Source: Melioribacter sp.
Lineage (GTDB): Bacteria > Bacteroidota > Ignavibacteria > Ignavibacteriales > Melioribacteraceae
DNA length: 64,000 nt
Reading direction: 5' to 3'
NCBI GenBank assembly: GCA_020723965.1
Contig: DYHW01000001.1
Location: 358,587 to 422,586, forward strand
The translations under genes and the position numbers were made by a program. Under the pieces are notes generated by a model, which worked only from the letters and a program-made list of their open reading frames with translations, was not told the DNA's origin and did no database searches. Each line of letters begins with the position of its first letter. Positions within the stretch are counted from its first letter, which is position 1. This document shows positions 9,038-17,829 of the stretch, piece after piece.

Positions 9038-10218
9038 TTCTCAGTTGAAATCAGAACAGGCATATCAATTTTTGTAACACCTTTGTAGTTCTTCGATTTT
9101 TTAGAAGAACCATTCGAACCATTGCCGTTTTTCTTATTAGATATTTCTATAGGAATTATAGTTTCTTGTTTTACTTCGCCGCGTGCCTCGCGGTAAATAT
9201 AAAGGTCATCCTTATAATTACGCATAATTATTTTTTCTTCATCTCTGTGAAGCACATATTGAGGCAGAACAGGAATTTTACCGCCGCCGCCCGGTGCATC
9301 AATTACAAAGTGTGGAATTGCAAGTCCGCTTATGTTTCCGCGCAGCTTGAACATTATTTCCAAACCTTTATCGAGCGAAGTCCTAAAATGATTTGCGCCT
9401 CGTGTCTCATCAGCCATAAATAAATAATATGGTCTTACGCGAATCTTAAGAAGTCTTATAAAAAGCTCTCTCAAAATATCGGCATCATCATTAACTCCGC
9501 GCATAAGCACAGCTTGATTATTAACTGGAATGCCTGCATTAACAAGCATCTCGCATGCTTTTGTGCTCTCAGGTGTAATTTCCCAAGGGTGATTGAAATG
9601 TGTGTTTACATAAATAGGATGATATTTTTTTATCATCTCAACCAATTTTGGAGTTATTCGCTGTGGAAGGACGCATGGCATCTTTGTTCCGAGTCTGATA
9701 ATTTCAATATGAGGAATTTGACGTAAACGTTTTAATATCTTCTCTAACATCGTGTCGGTTAGCATCAAAGGATCGCCGCCAGACAAAATTACATCTCTAA
9801 TTTCAGTATGTTTTTCTAAATATTTAAAAGCCGACTCTAGTTCCTTCATTGAAATTTTATCTGAGTTCCCCACTTTTCTTTTTCTAGTGCAGAAGCGGCA
9901 ATACATACCGCATTGGCTTGTTGTAAGAAACAATGCTCTATCGGGATAACGATGAGTAATGTTCGGAACAGGACTCATTGCATCTTCTTGAAGAGGATCT
10001 TCAAAGCCGTCAATATCTTCTAATTCTGCATTGTCTGGCACACATTGGTTCCAAATTGGATCGCCAGGTTCTCGAATTAAAGAAAGATAGTAGGGATTTA
10101 TTCTCGCTTGAAAAAACTCGTCTAGACCTTCGGCTACTTTTCTATCGATTCCGAATTTTTCAACTAGTTGATCGACCGAGTGTATGCTGTCTCTTACCAT
10201 TTGCTGCCAGAGTTCCAT
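9034..10218 (-). CDS. kamA: Lysine 2,3-aminomutase (KamA, radical SAM)
   Basis: This 394-aa protein interconverts L-lysine and L-beta-lysine using SAM, a [4Fe-4S] cluster and PLP. The cluster motif CGMYCRFC gives C103, C107 and C110. PGGGGK (309-314) supplies the PLP lysine K314. By alignment to Clostridium subterminale KAM, the two aspartates that hold the lysine side-chain amine (D293 and D330 there) correspond to D270 (YLFMAD) and D307 (IDAPGGGG), and both are present. This favours lysine over glutamate 2,3-aminomutase. The length and C-terminal tail differ from the shorter EF-P enzyme EpmB. The C-terminal 40 residues are low-complexity (NKKNGNGSNGSSKKSKN). It is the last gene of a four-gene operon, 28 bp after the GNAT gene, and its stop codon overlaps the terminator. 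Confidence 0.9.
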   Translation of the reverse strand: MELWQQMVRDSIHSVDQLVEKFGIDRKVAEGLDEFFQARINPYYLSLIREPGDPIWNQCVPDNAELEDIDGFEDPLQEDAMSPVPNITHRYPDRALFLTTSQCGMYCRFCTRKRKVGNSDKISMKELESAFKYLEKHTEIRDVILSGGDPLMLTDTMLEKILKRLRQIPHIEIIRLGTKMPCVLPQRITPKLVEMIKKYHPIYVNTHFNHPWEITPESTKACEMLVNAGIPVNNQAVLMRGVNDDADILRELFIRLLKIRVRPYYLFMADETRGANHFRTSLDKGLEIMFKLRGNISGLAIPHFVIDAPGGGGKIPVLPQYVLHRDEEKIIMRNYKDDLYIYREARGEVKQETIIPIEISNKKNGNGSNGSSKKSKNYKGVTKIDMPVLISTEN

Positions 10219-10246
10219 GATAGTTGCCCTTTATATTTTTTCCCCT

Positions 10247-10720
10247 TTATTTTTTTAGATACTTACCGAAAACTATTAAGTTATCGTTGAATGCGTAAAA
10301 ATCTTTTATTTGGGAGACTATCGAATAATTATTTCTGAGATAAAAATTTCTCGTAGCAGTATAACTGTCTTTAGAAGATGTTTCTGCAAGGATCCATCTT
10401 CCGTTTTTTTCATTCACAAAATTTTCTAAGTGATCTAAAAGCTGCTTACCAATTCCCGCATTTTGTGTTGTTGTGTCTACAACAATCCAATACAAATCAT
10501 AAACGCCATCTGTTAGTGCTCTTTTCCCAACGCAATAATAACCAATAACTTTTCTTTCGCTTTCGAACACATATATGTTATAATATTCTTGATTAGCGTT
10601 TCCCAACGCTTCGTCGATCAATTCTACAGCAATCTTCTTTTCCTCGTCATTAAAATTATCGGTGCTATCGATAATTTTAACAAGTTGATCGCGATCGTCA
10701 GCTTGCAGCTTGCGAATCAT
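10247..10720 (-). CDS. GNAT family N-acetyltransferase in the kamA operon
   Basis: This single-domain GNAT protein of 157 aa has acetyl-CoA motif A around residues 78-92 (YWIVVDTTTQNAGIGKQLL, with QNAGIGK as the pyrophosphate loop) and a typical motif B segment near residue 126 (NFYLRNNY). Its start lies 23 bp inside the preceding ATP-grasp gene and kamA follows 28 bp after its stop, so it belongs to the same transcript. The pairing with lysine 2,3-aminomutase recalls the ablA-ablB system that makes N-epsilon-acetyl-beta-lysine, an osmolyte. This protein is much shorter than typical AblB, so the substrate may be beta-lysine or a peptide made by the ATP-grasp enzymes. The substrate assignment is inference. 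Confidence 0.8.
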   Translation of the reverse strand: MIRKLQADDRDQLVKIIDSTDNFNDEEKKIAVELIDEALGNANQEYYNIYVFESERKVIGYYCVGKRALTDGVYDLYWIVVDTTTQNAGIGKQLLDHLENFVNEKNGRWILAETSSKDSYTATRNFYLRNNYSIVSQIKDFYAFNDNLIVFGKYLKK

Positions 10721-11756
10721 AACTTCTTCTCTTTAAAGCCAACATAGAAATTTTATATATAAGTTCCTCATAACTGATACCCGCAGAAGCGGCAGAACGT
10801 ACAAATCCTGTATCTGGAGAAATATCTGGGTTCGGGTTCACTTCAATTATATATGGAATGCTCTTTTGATTAAGCCGGATATCGATGCGCGCATAATCGT
10901 GGCAGTCTAAAGCATCGAAAGCGGCAAATGCCATCTTCTCGATCTTCTGTTTTAATTGATCATCTAGTTCAGCCGGGCATTTTGGAACTGTGCTCTTGTA
11001 ATAAATACTTTCGGGAGACCACTTTGCTTCATAAGTTACAATTTTTGGAAGTTCACTTGGTAATGCATCAAATGTAATTTCAGAGATTGGCAATATTTGG
11101 TCTCCAAGAATTGCAACATTAAGCTCCCGTCCTTCAATATATTCTTCTATCAATACTTCCTGATTGAAAGAGTTGAAAAGGAACTCGAGGCGTTTTTTCA
11201 TGTCGTTATAGTTATGTGAAACAGAAAATTCTGAAATTCCAATGCTTGCATCTTCGCGAGCAAGTTTTAGAATAACGGGATATTTCAATTTGAATTCGCT
11301 CTTTGCGGGTATTTGATTGAGCTCGGCTATGAAGTGCCTTGCAGTTCTTAATCCGTGCGACTGCAATATTTGTTTTGTGCGCGCTTTGATCAAACAGTTG
11401 CCAAGCGTTATTGGTCCGTTTCCTGTGTAGGGAATTCCGAGCAAATCAAAAACACCGGCAATGAAACTTTCGTAGTTTGCATTTCCTTCAATGGATTCAA
11501 CAAAGTTAAATATGAGATCAGGGGAGTAGCTCAAAATTTTTTTGATTGCGCTCTTAACATCTTTATTGATTGCAAGCGTATCGACACTAGTATATTTCTT
11601 TTTAAGTATTTTTCTTATTGAATCTATCTGTTTTAAAAATTCACGTTCCGAAAGATCAACGTTCGCTCTGTAGTCCGGAATCTCTTTCCCAAGATAGTTA
11701 TCATAATATCGGGTCGGTTCGTTATAACAGATCAATATTTTTTGATCGAGAGTCAT
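10698..11756 (-). CDS. ATP-grasp ligase, D-Ala-D-Ala ligase-like (second copy in operon)
   Basis: The 352-aa protein has the full ATP-grasp layout: an N-terminal Rossmann-like part, a central ATP-binding domain with K164 (YPVILKLARED) and the hinge glutamates E204/E205 (VLIEEYIEGREL), and metal ligands D292 (ARIDIRL) with E305 and N307 (IIEVNPNPDISPD). The segment LLGIPYTGNG is characteristic of D-Ala-D-Ala ligase relatives. The Ddl substrate motif HGxxGEDG is missing; VESIEGNANYE stands in its place, so it is probably not the cell-wall Ddl. It starts by ATGA overlap with the stop of the upstream ATP-grasp gene and shares much of its layout, suggesting an old duplication with divided specificity. 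Confidence 0.82.
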   Translation of the reverse strand: MTLDQKILICYNEPTRYYDNYLGKEIPDYRANVDLSEREFLKQIDSIRKILKKKYTSVDTLAINKDVKSAIKKILSYSPDLIFNFVESIEGNANYESFIAGVFDLLGIPYTGNGPITLGNCLIKARTKQILQSHGLRTARHFIAELNQIPAKSEFKLKYPVILKLAREDASIGISEFSVSHNYNDMKKRLEFLFNSFNQEVLIEEYIEGRELNVAILGDQILPISEITFDALPSELPKIVTYEAKWSPESIYYKSTVPKCPAELDDQLKQKIEKMAFAAFDALDCHDYARIDIRLNQKSIPYIIEVNPNPDISPDTGFVRSAASAGISYEELIYKISMLALKRRSYDSQAAS

Positions 11757-12868
11757 ATCAAATAGTTTCTCTTTGCCGCCGAATATAAAACTTTGTTTAT
11801 CATTTCTTCGTAAGATAAACCTGCAGCGCGCGCTGCTTTTGGAAAACAGGAATTGTCCGCCGGATCTGGAAGAACTCCTGGCAGTGGATTTATTTCGATC
11901 ACATTAGGTTCATTGTTAGCATCTAATCTGATATCTATTCGGCTCCAATCTTTACACCGGAGCGCTTTGTAAGTTTTTAGCGCTATCTCTTTTATTTTTT
12001 GCTCTAGAACTTCATCAAGAATAGCAGGACAAGAAAATATTTGCAATGGATTTTCTCTTGTATCAACTACCCATTTGGCTTCATAGGAATAGATCGGGAT
12101 CAAATTAGCCGGGAGCTCGCTAAAATTTATTTCAACTATTGGAAGAATTTCAGTTTCACTTCTGTTACCTAATAAAGCAACAGTAAATTCGCGTCCCGGC
12201 AAAAATTCTTCAATTAAAAAAGGCTGTTTGTATTGATCAATACTCTCGGCAAGTCTCTCCTTAAGTTCTTCTTCATTGGAGATAAAAGAAGAATTAAAAA
12301 TTCCTTTGCTAGAACCCTCGGCAACAGGTTTTATTATAACCGGAAAATTCATATCAATATTTTTCAGTTCATCTAAACTTTCTACTAATAGAAATTTTGG
12401 AGTTGGAATTTTATGGTAGGAAAGAACTTCTTTTGTTCTTGCTTTGTCTAGGCAAGTTGTAAGGGTTAAAGGATCAGAACCTGTGTAAGGAATTTGAAGC
12501 ATATCGAGCAAAGCTGGAATTTGAGCTTCTCTACTTGTTCCATATGCGCACTCAGCAACATTAAAAACAATTTCAGGTCTTATCTTTCTGAATTTTTCAA
12601 ATGCATCAGCATTAGCTTCAATCATTATTACGTCATGAAAAAGTTCCAACGCATCTTTGATTGCATTGATAGTATCAATAGAATCCCATTCTGCGTAGGT
12701 ATCGTTAAAATTTTTTATCGAAGTTGAATTAAGAGAGAGAGGTGTTCTCTCGGAAAAAGATTTTTCTTCCGGTTTTAGATTATATGTGAGAGCGACTTTT
12801 AATTTTTTATTTGGTAGATAAGAACTAATAACAATTCCTTTAAAAATTTCTAATGGTAATATAACCAT
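11753..12868 (-). CDS. ATP-grasp ligase, D-Ala-D-Ala ligase-like (first gene of kamA operon)
   Basis: The 371-aa protein is homologous in layout to the next gene. The ATP lysine is K180 (FPVIIKPVAEGSSKG), the hinge is FLIEEFLPGREF (E220/E221), and the metal ligands are D312 (SRIDIRLD) and E325/N327 (VIEINPLPGVLPD). The Ddl-like LQIPYTGSDPLTL and DKARTKEVL segments are present, but the HGxxGEDG loop is replaced by NVAECAYGTSREA. These enzymes join a carboxylate to an amine through an acyl phosphate. The residues 1-23 before the first strand (KLKVALTYNL) look like an extension, so a later non-ATG start is possible. It leads the operon ATP-grasp, ATP-grasp, GNAT, kamA. Confidence 0.82.
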   Translation of the reverse strand: MVILPLEIFKGIVISSYLPNKKLKVALTYNLKPEEKSFSERTPLSLNSTSIKNFNDTYAEWDSIDTINAIKDALELFHDVIMIEANADAFEKFRKIRPEIVFNVAECAYGTSREAQIPALLDMLQIPYTGSDPLTLTTCLDKARTKEVLSYHKIPTPKFLLVESLDELKNIDMNFPVIIKPVAEGSSKGIFNSSFISNEEELKERLAESIDQYKQPFLIEEFLPGREFTVALLGNRSETEILPIVEINFSELPANLIPIYSYEAKWVVDTRENPLQIFSCPAILDEVLEQKIKEIALKTYKALRCKDWSRIDIRLDANNEPNVIEINPLPGVLPDPADNSCFPKAARAAGLSYEEMINKVLYSAAKRNYLI

Positions 12869-12967
12869 TTAAAAATTTTTTGCAAGAACTTGTGTCGGAA
12901 AATTTTTTTATTGAAAAATATTGGAATGATGTTTGTAGTGAAGATGTGAAAATATTTTTAAAAGCAT

Positions 12968-15145
12968 TTAAGCAATTTGAGAAAGATGAATGTGTGAAGA
13001 ATAATTTTTTTTAAGAACATTTTTTATCAAAAGATTTTTTTCTTGGTACAATTTAGGGTCTTCATGAATAATTTTAAAAGCAGAGTTTCTTGCATCGCTT
13101 AAAATGCTTACGTCTTCTAAAATGTTAGCGAATTTAAATTCAGGCAAACCGCTCTGCATAGTTCCGAATATGTCGCCGGTACCGCGCAATTTCAAATCAA
13201 TCTCCGAAAGATCAAAACCACTATTGTACTTAATCATAGAATTCAGCCGAATGATTGATTTGTTTTTTTCTATAAGTGCAGGAGAGAGATAATCGAAGTT
13301 GAAGTTGATTTGATTTGTCTTGGCTGCAAGTTCATCTTTGGTAATTAGAATGCAATAAGCTTGTTTATCGCTCCGCCCAACACGCCCGCGAAGCTGGTGT
13401 AGCTGAGATAAACCGAATCTAAATGCATCATTAATAACAATTATATTAGCGTCTGGAATATCTATCCCGACCTCAATTACAGTGGTTGAAACAAGCACAT
13501 CGTATTTTTTTTCAGCAAATTCTGACATTATATTTTCTTTTTCCTGCCAGCCTATTCTTCCGTGGATCAGCCCCAATCTTAAATCGCTCAAGTAACAGCT
13601 TTGTAATTCTTCAAAATATTTTTCTGCTGCTTTTAGTTCGAGCTTCTCTGATTCTTCCACTAAAGGATAAACCAAAAAAGTTTGATAACCTTCTTTTGAT
13701 TTATCGCGGATAAATTTGTAAATGTTGGGCAGTTTTCTCTCTCCGCGCAAAATAGTTTTAACTGGTTTACGGTTCAAAGGGATTTCATCAATAATAGAAA
13801 TATCTAGATCTCCAAAGACCGTCATAGTTAATGTTCGCGGTATCGGCGTTGCAGTCATCACAAGTACATCTGGCTGCAATCCTTTTTTAACTAGCGTCGA
13901 ACGCTGTAATACTCCGAACCGATGCTGTTCATCTATTACAACAAGACCCAGCTTATTGAATTCGACATTATCCTCGATTAAAGCGTGAGTGCCTATAATT
14001 ATTTTTATTTTTCCTTCGCGAATATCATTTAATATTCTTATGCGTTCGGATTTTTTTTGTCCGCCAATCAATAGATCAACTTTTACGCCTAGCGGTTTAA
14101 CCAGTTCAACAATTCTTTTTAAATGTTGAACTGCAAGAATTTCTGTTGGCGCCATAAGAACCGCTTGATGCCCGTTCTCTACAACGATAAGCATGCTTAT
14201 CAATGCAACAATAGTTTTACCACTTCCAACATCGCCTTGCAACAACCGATTCATCGGTTTATCGCTTTCCAAATCTTTTCTAATTTCAGTAAGAACTTTT
14301 AGCTGCGCTCTAGTCAATTGAAAAGGCAATGAATTTAAAAACTCTTTTAACGGTTTAGCTTTTGCTTTGAAGGAGAATTCTTTCTTCTTATTCTTAAAAA
14401 GATTCTTTCTCAAAGCAACTAATATCTCGAAATAAAAAAGTTCTTCATATTTCATACGGTACATTGCAGATTTAAGAGAATCAAAATCATTTGGGAAATG
14501 AAGATTTTGAACAGACCTACGAATGTCGAGAAGATTATTTTCTGTTATGATATGATCGGGAAGAGTTTCATTTAGGTCGTCGCTGAACGATTCAACTACA
14601 TTGTGTATTATTCTACGCAAGCTTAGATCTCCAAGGTTAGTTTCGCGTAGTTCTTTTGGAACGCGGTAGAATGGAATAATTTTTCCAGTGTGTAAAAATT
14701 CTGTTGATTCATTTTCAGCAAAGCGGTCAAAATCCGGATGAACGAATTGTAAGTTGCCGTATTTTGTTAATACAGGTTTTGAAGAAATAGCAAAGTGATC
14801 ACCATTCTTAAAAACATTTTTAAAATATTTTGCACCATGAAACCATACGCATTCAAAATATCCGGCAGTGTCTTTCATCCTAACTTTGAAAATCTGTCTT
14901 CGATTATAGTAATGAACTTCAGAATCGATTACTTTGCCAATGATGGTAACTTCTCCGGTAAACCCGTTAACTACATGCTGAACAACTTTTGCGCTGTTTA
15001 GGATTGTTGACCGGTCTAAGTAGCGTGAAGGGAAGTAGAATAGTAAATCGCGAATTGTACCGAGCCCAATCTTTGCGAATGATTCTGCTCGTTTTGGTCC
15101 GACTGATTTCAAATATTGAATTGATGTAGAAAGTTTATCGGGCAT
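12968..15145 (-). CDS. recG: ATP-dependent DNA helicase RecG
   Basis: RecG remodels stalled replication forks and branch-migrates Holliday junctions. The 725-aa protein has the N-terminal wedge/OB region (about residues 60-160), then superfamily 2 helicase motifs: Walker A GDVGSGKT at 304-311, the DEQH box (VVIDEQHRFG), TATPIPRTL, and in the second lobe STTVIEVGIDIPDAN and QLRGRVGRSD. The C-terminal RecG-specific region (LRGTGDIFGTMQSGLPEF) is complete. The length is slightly above the usual 690-700. It is probably independently transcribed, with a 98-bp gap from the ATP-grasp operon upstream of its 3' end. Confidence 0.95.
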   Translation of the reverse strand: MPDKLSTSIQYLKSVGPKRAESFAKIGLGTIRDLLFYFPSRYLDRSTILNSAKVVQHVVNGFTGEVTIIGKVIDSEVHYYNRRQIFKVRMKDTAGYFECVWFHGAKYFKNVFKNGDHFAISSKPVLTKYGNLQFVHPDFDRFAENESTEFLHTGKIIPFYRVPKELRETNLGDLSLRRIIHNVVESFSDDLNETLPDHIITENNLLDIRRSVQNLHFPNDFDSLKSAMYRMKYEELFYFEILVALRKNLFKNKKKEFSFKAKAKPLKEFLNSLPFQLTRAQLKVLTEIRKDLESDKPMNRLLQGDVGSGKTIVALISMLIVVENGHQAVLMAPTEILAVQHLKRIVELVKPLGVKVDLLIGGQKKSERIRILNDIREGKIKIIIGTHALIEDNVEFNKLGLVVIDEQHRFGVLQRSTLVKKGLQPDVLVMTATPIPRTLTMTVFGDLDISIIDEIPLNRKPVKTILRGERKLPNIYKFIRDKSKEGYQTFLVYPLVEESEKLELKAAEKYFEELQSCYLSDLRLGLIHGRIGWQEKENIMSEFAEKKYDVLVSTTVIEVGIDIPDANIIVINDAFRFGLSQLHQLRGRVGRSDKQAYCILITKDELAAKTNQINFNFDYLSPALIEKNKSIIRLNSMIKYNSGFDLSEIDLKLRGTGDIFGTMQSGLPEFKFANILEDVSILSDARNSAFKIIHEDPKLYQEKNLLIKNVLKKNYSSHIHLSQIA

Positions 15146-15224
15146 GAATCAAAGAGATTTTATTTTGACGCGTAAGAAATATAAATAAAAAATGTAAGAG
15201 AAGTAGCGGCAATAAACTATTGAT

Positions 15225-15282
15225 GTTGGATTCTCAATTCTTCTTTTCATCCAGAATCCAAAATCCAGTATCCGGAAAATTA
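15225..15282. repeat. Low-complexity ATCC/CCA-rich intergenic repeat tract
   Basis: On the minus strand this segment reads as imperfect reiterations of GGAT(T/A)CTGGAT and GGATTTTGG spaced a few bases apart. It fills the gap between recG and gpsA and has no coding potential. It looks like a degenerate short intergenic repeat rather than a promoter. Only one copy is clear in the window, with a related AT-richer tract at 17705-17825. Confidence 0.35.
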
Positions 15283-16281
15283 TTCGTCTTCTGCTTTCAT
15301 GTCGCGGGTCATCAGCTCGTAGGTAACTTTAATGGGATCGCGCTCCTCAAAAAGAATTTTATAAACAGCGCTAGCAATAGGAGTTTCAATTTTGTGTTTG
15401 AGTGAGAGTTGATGAACAGAACGGCATGTTTCAACGCCTTCGGCAACCATCTGCATTCTTTTCAAAACGTCTTTCAATTTTTTCCCTTTGCCAATTTGTT
15501 CACCAACGTAACGGTTACGGCTATGCTTGCTCATACATGTAACAATTAGATCGCCCATTCCTGAAAGACCGGAAAACGTTTCGGGACGAGCGCCAAGCGC
15601 TATTCCAAGCCGTGATATTTCTGCAATACCGCGAGTCATGATAGCAGCTTTTGTGTTATCGCCAAACTTTGCGCCATCAATAATACCTGCGCCAATTGCA
15701 ATTACATTTTTTAATGCGCCGCCGTATTCAACTCCAAGCAAATCAGTTGAAGAATAAACCCGGAAGTATGAAGTAATGAATGCCGATTGAATCTGTTTTG
15801 CTGTGGAAACATTGCGCGATGCTGCAACAACTGCCGTTGGGATTTTTCTGCTCACTTCTTCTGCATGGCTTGGACCGGACAATACTCCAATTTGTGAAGA
15901 AGAAATATCTTTCAACTCATCTTTGATTATTTGGGAAACGGTGAGAAGCGTATCTTTCTCAATTCCTTTGGCAACGCTAACAAATGTTGTATCGCTGAAG
16001 TCGTTTTTTTTTATGTTATGTAGAACGCTGCGGATAAATTGCGATGGAACAGCAAGAACAATCATATGCTTATCCTCGCAGCTTTCTTGTAGCAAGTGAG
16101 TAATAGTAATTTCTTTTGGAATTTTTATTCCGGGAAGGTAAATTTTATTTTCGCGAGAACGATTCAGAACTTTTGCATAATAGCGCTTATATTCCCAAAG
16201 AGTAACATCATGCCCATTGTGATGAAGCAGTATAGCTAAGGTAGTACCCCAGCCACCGGCTCCAAGAACCGAGATTCTCAT
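15280..16281 (-). CDS. gpsA: Glycerol-3-phosphate dehydrogenase [NAD(P)+]
   Basis: This enzyme reduces dihydroxyacetone phosphate to sn-glycerol-3-phosphate, the backbone for phospholipids. The 333-aa protein begins with the Rossmann motif GAGGWGTT (residues 7-14), has the family segments VSVAKGIEKDTL and GVLSGPSHAEEV, and the catalytic lysine in YGGALKNVIAIGAGI, followed by NTKAAIMTRG and GLSGMGDLIVTC. It follows plsY with no gap: its start codon comes one base after the plsY stop. The two sequential steps of phosphatidic acid synthesis are therefore encoded together. Confidence 0.96.
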   Translation of the reverse strand: MRISVLGAGGWGTTLAILLHHNGHDVTLWEYKRYYAKVLNRSRENKIYLPGIKIPKEITITHLLQESCEDKHMIVLAVPSQFIRSVLHNIKKNDFSDTTFVSVAKGIEKDTLLTVSQIIKDELKDISSSQIGVLSGPSHAEEVSRKIPTAVVAASRNVSTAKQIQSAFITSYFRVYSSTDLLGVEYGGALKNVIAIGAGIIDGAKFGDNTKAAIMTRGIAEISRLGIALGARPETFSGLSGMGDLIVTCMSKHSRNRYVGEQIGKGKKLKDVLKRMQMVAEGVETCRSVHQLSLKHKIETPIASAVYKILFEERDPIKVTYELMTRDMKAEDE

Positions 16282-16950
16282 TTAAATCAATTTCTTTTTA
16301 ACGAATGAAATTTTACTTTCGCTGCCCTTGAGTATTCGCTCAATATTCTTTCGGTGCGTATAAATAACAAAAAGTGCTAGAAGTATGCTAAACGGAAGAA
16401 TAGTATGATAGCCCTGAATATTGACACCAAACATATTTTCTCTAATTACCATAATTAACGGAACGGAAAATGCTGCTGCTATAGATCCAAGTGAAATGTA
16501 TCGAAAGACAGCAACAATGATAAAAAAGATACCTAGCGCAAGCGCCATATCAATTGTAACAATCATAATCAGAACGCCAAGCCCTGTTGCGATGCCTTTA
16601 CCGCCTCGAAATCCTGCAAAGACTGTCCAAACATGTCCCATAACAGCGGTTACGCCGCAGATAATTTGAACGAGAGTGAAATCATCGAAAGGAGTGATAT
16701 TATGAAAAGGAATATTATCGAGGTACAAGCGTGCAACAACAATTACAGAAACGGCGCCTTTAAGTGCGTCGAGAAGGATAGTTAAAATGCCCCACTTCCA
16801 TCCAAGGACTCTAAATACATTCGAGCCGCCAGCGTTACCGCTGCCGTAATTTCTTATATCTATTCCGCGTACTAATTTACTTAGTATAATACTTGTTGGA
16901 ATTGACCCCACCATATACGAAAGAAGAACAACAAAAATAAGATTTAACAT
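16282..16950 (-). CDS. plsY: Acyl-phosphate:glycerol-3-phosphate acyltransferase PlsY
   Basis: PlsY is an integral membrane enzyme that transfers acyl groups from acyl-phosphate to glycerol-3-phosphate. The 222-aa protein has five hydrophobic segments and the cytoplasmic-loop motifs YGSGNAGGSNVFR (about 36-48), FRGGKGIATGLG and THRKNIERIL. In the first motif, AGGSN replaces the more common xGATN, a mild variation. It is the first gene of the plsY-gpsA pair. Confidence 0.94.
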   Translation of the reverse strand: MLNLIFVVLLSYMVGSIPTSIILSKLVRGIDIRNYGSGNAGGSNVFRVLGWKWGILTILLDALKGAVSVIVVARLYLDNIPFHNITPFDDFTLVQIICGVTAVMGHVWTVFAGFRGGKGIATGLGVLIMIVTIDMALALGIFFIIVAVFRYISLGSIAAAFSVPLIMVIRENMFGVNIQGYHTILPFSILLALFVIYTHRKNIERILKGSESKISFVKKKLI

Positions 16951-17019
16951 GTGCTATCCACTTTAAGTTGTGGTGAAAAATTATAAAAAATGATTTTGAT
17001 ATACAATTGAAAAGTATCC

Positions 17020-17700
17020 TTAATAAGATTTGGAAATAATCGATAATAAATTTATCTCTTCGCTGCTTGTAACCTTGAAATTGAAAAATGATCCTTCAAC
17101 AATTTTAACTTTATAACCAGCTCTGTGTACTAGCATCGATTCGTCTGTTCCAATAAAATTTTCTTCTTCAGCTTTTTTCATGGCATCAAGAAGGATGTGA
17201 TACTTAAAAACCTGCGGGGTCTGCGCGTAAAATACTTCTCTACGGTCGATATATGAGACTACAGAATCATTCCCTTTGAGTAATGTATCTTTAGTTTTGA
17301 CGGCTACAAGAGCAGCGCCGAATTCTTTGGCAACTTTGATTGAAGAGCTCAGTATGCTTTGAGAAAGCAACGGGCGAACTGCATCATGCACAACAATGAG
17401 ATCATTGTCATTTGCATTTATAGATTTGAGCGCGTTGAAAACGGAAAATTGTCTTTCTTTGCCCCCTTCGATAAAGTTAATTAATTTATTGATGTTGTAT
17501 TTCTCTTTGATTGCATTTAGAGTTGGAAAAAAATCTTTTTGTGCAGCAACAATTATTTCATCAATATGAATTGAGTTTTGAAAAATTTCGAGGGTATATG
17601 CAATCAACTCTTTACCGTTGATTTCGAGATATTGTTTGGGAAGCGATAAACTAGTTCGCTTTCCCGTTCCGCCCGCAGGTAAGATTGCAAAAACTTTCAT
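17020..17700 (-). CDS. ispD: 2-C-methyl-D-erythritol 4-phosphate cytidylyltransferase
   Basis: IspD adds CMP to MEP in the non-mevalonate isoprenoid pathway. The 226-aa protein shows the nucleotide-binding loop LPAGGTGKR (7-15) with SLPKQY following. Further motifs are VVHDAVRPL (the CTP/metal-binding segment), AVKTKDTL, RREVFYAQTPQVF and TDESMLVHRAGYKVKIVEG. All are typical of IspD rather than of TarI. It stands alone between plsY and queA. Confidence 0.94.
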   Translation of the reverse strand: MKVFAILPAGGTGKRTSLSLPKQYLEINGKELIAYTLEIFQNSIHIDEIIVAAQKDFFPTLNAIKEKYNINKLINFIEGGKERQFSVFNALKSINANDNDLIVVHDAVRPLLSQSILSSSIKVAKEFGAALVAVKTKDTLLKGNDSVVSYIDRREVFYAQTPQVFKYHILLDAMKKAEEENFIGTDESMLVHRAGYKVKIVEGSFFNFKVTSSEEINLLSIISKSY

Positions 17701-17704
17701 GTGG

Positions 17705-17829
17705 CAATTCCAATTAACAAATCACAAACACTAAATAATAACCAATATTCGAATCCCAAATACAAACTCTATGAAATGAAGAATTGATGAAAGAAATTTA
17801 TTTATTATTTGGAATTCATTCATTGTCTA
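17705..17829. repeat. AT-rich degenerate intergenic repeat tract
   Basis: The 129-bp gap between ispD and queA is built of imperfect reiterations that read, on the minus strand, like ATTGGTTATT, TTTGTGATTTG and ATTTGGGATTC, with no ORF and no clear hairpin. It resembles the tract at 15225-15282 in style. I infer a degenerate short intergenic repeat. Confidence 0.25.

Noticed and set aside
9034..10218. KamA as EF-P lysine aminomutase (EpmB)
   Set aside because: It has a KAM-like length and C-terminal tail, and its operon lacks epmA or efp. Family placement still rests on motifs only.
10698..12868. Either ATP-grasp gene as the cell-wall D-Ala-D-Ala ligase
   Set aside because: Both lack the HGxxGEDG loop and sit in a kamA operon rather than with mur genes.
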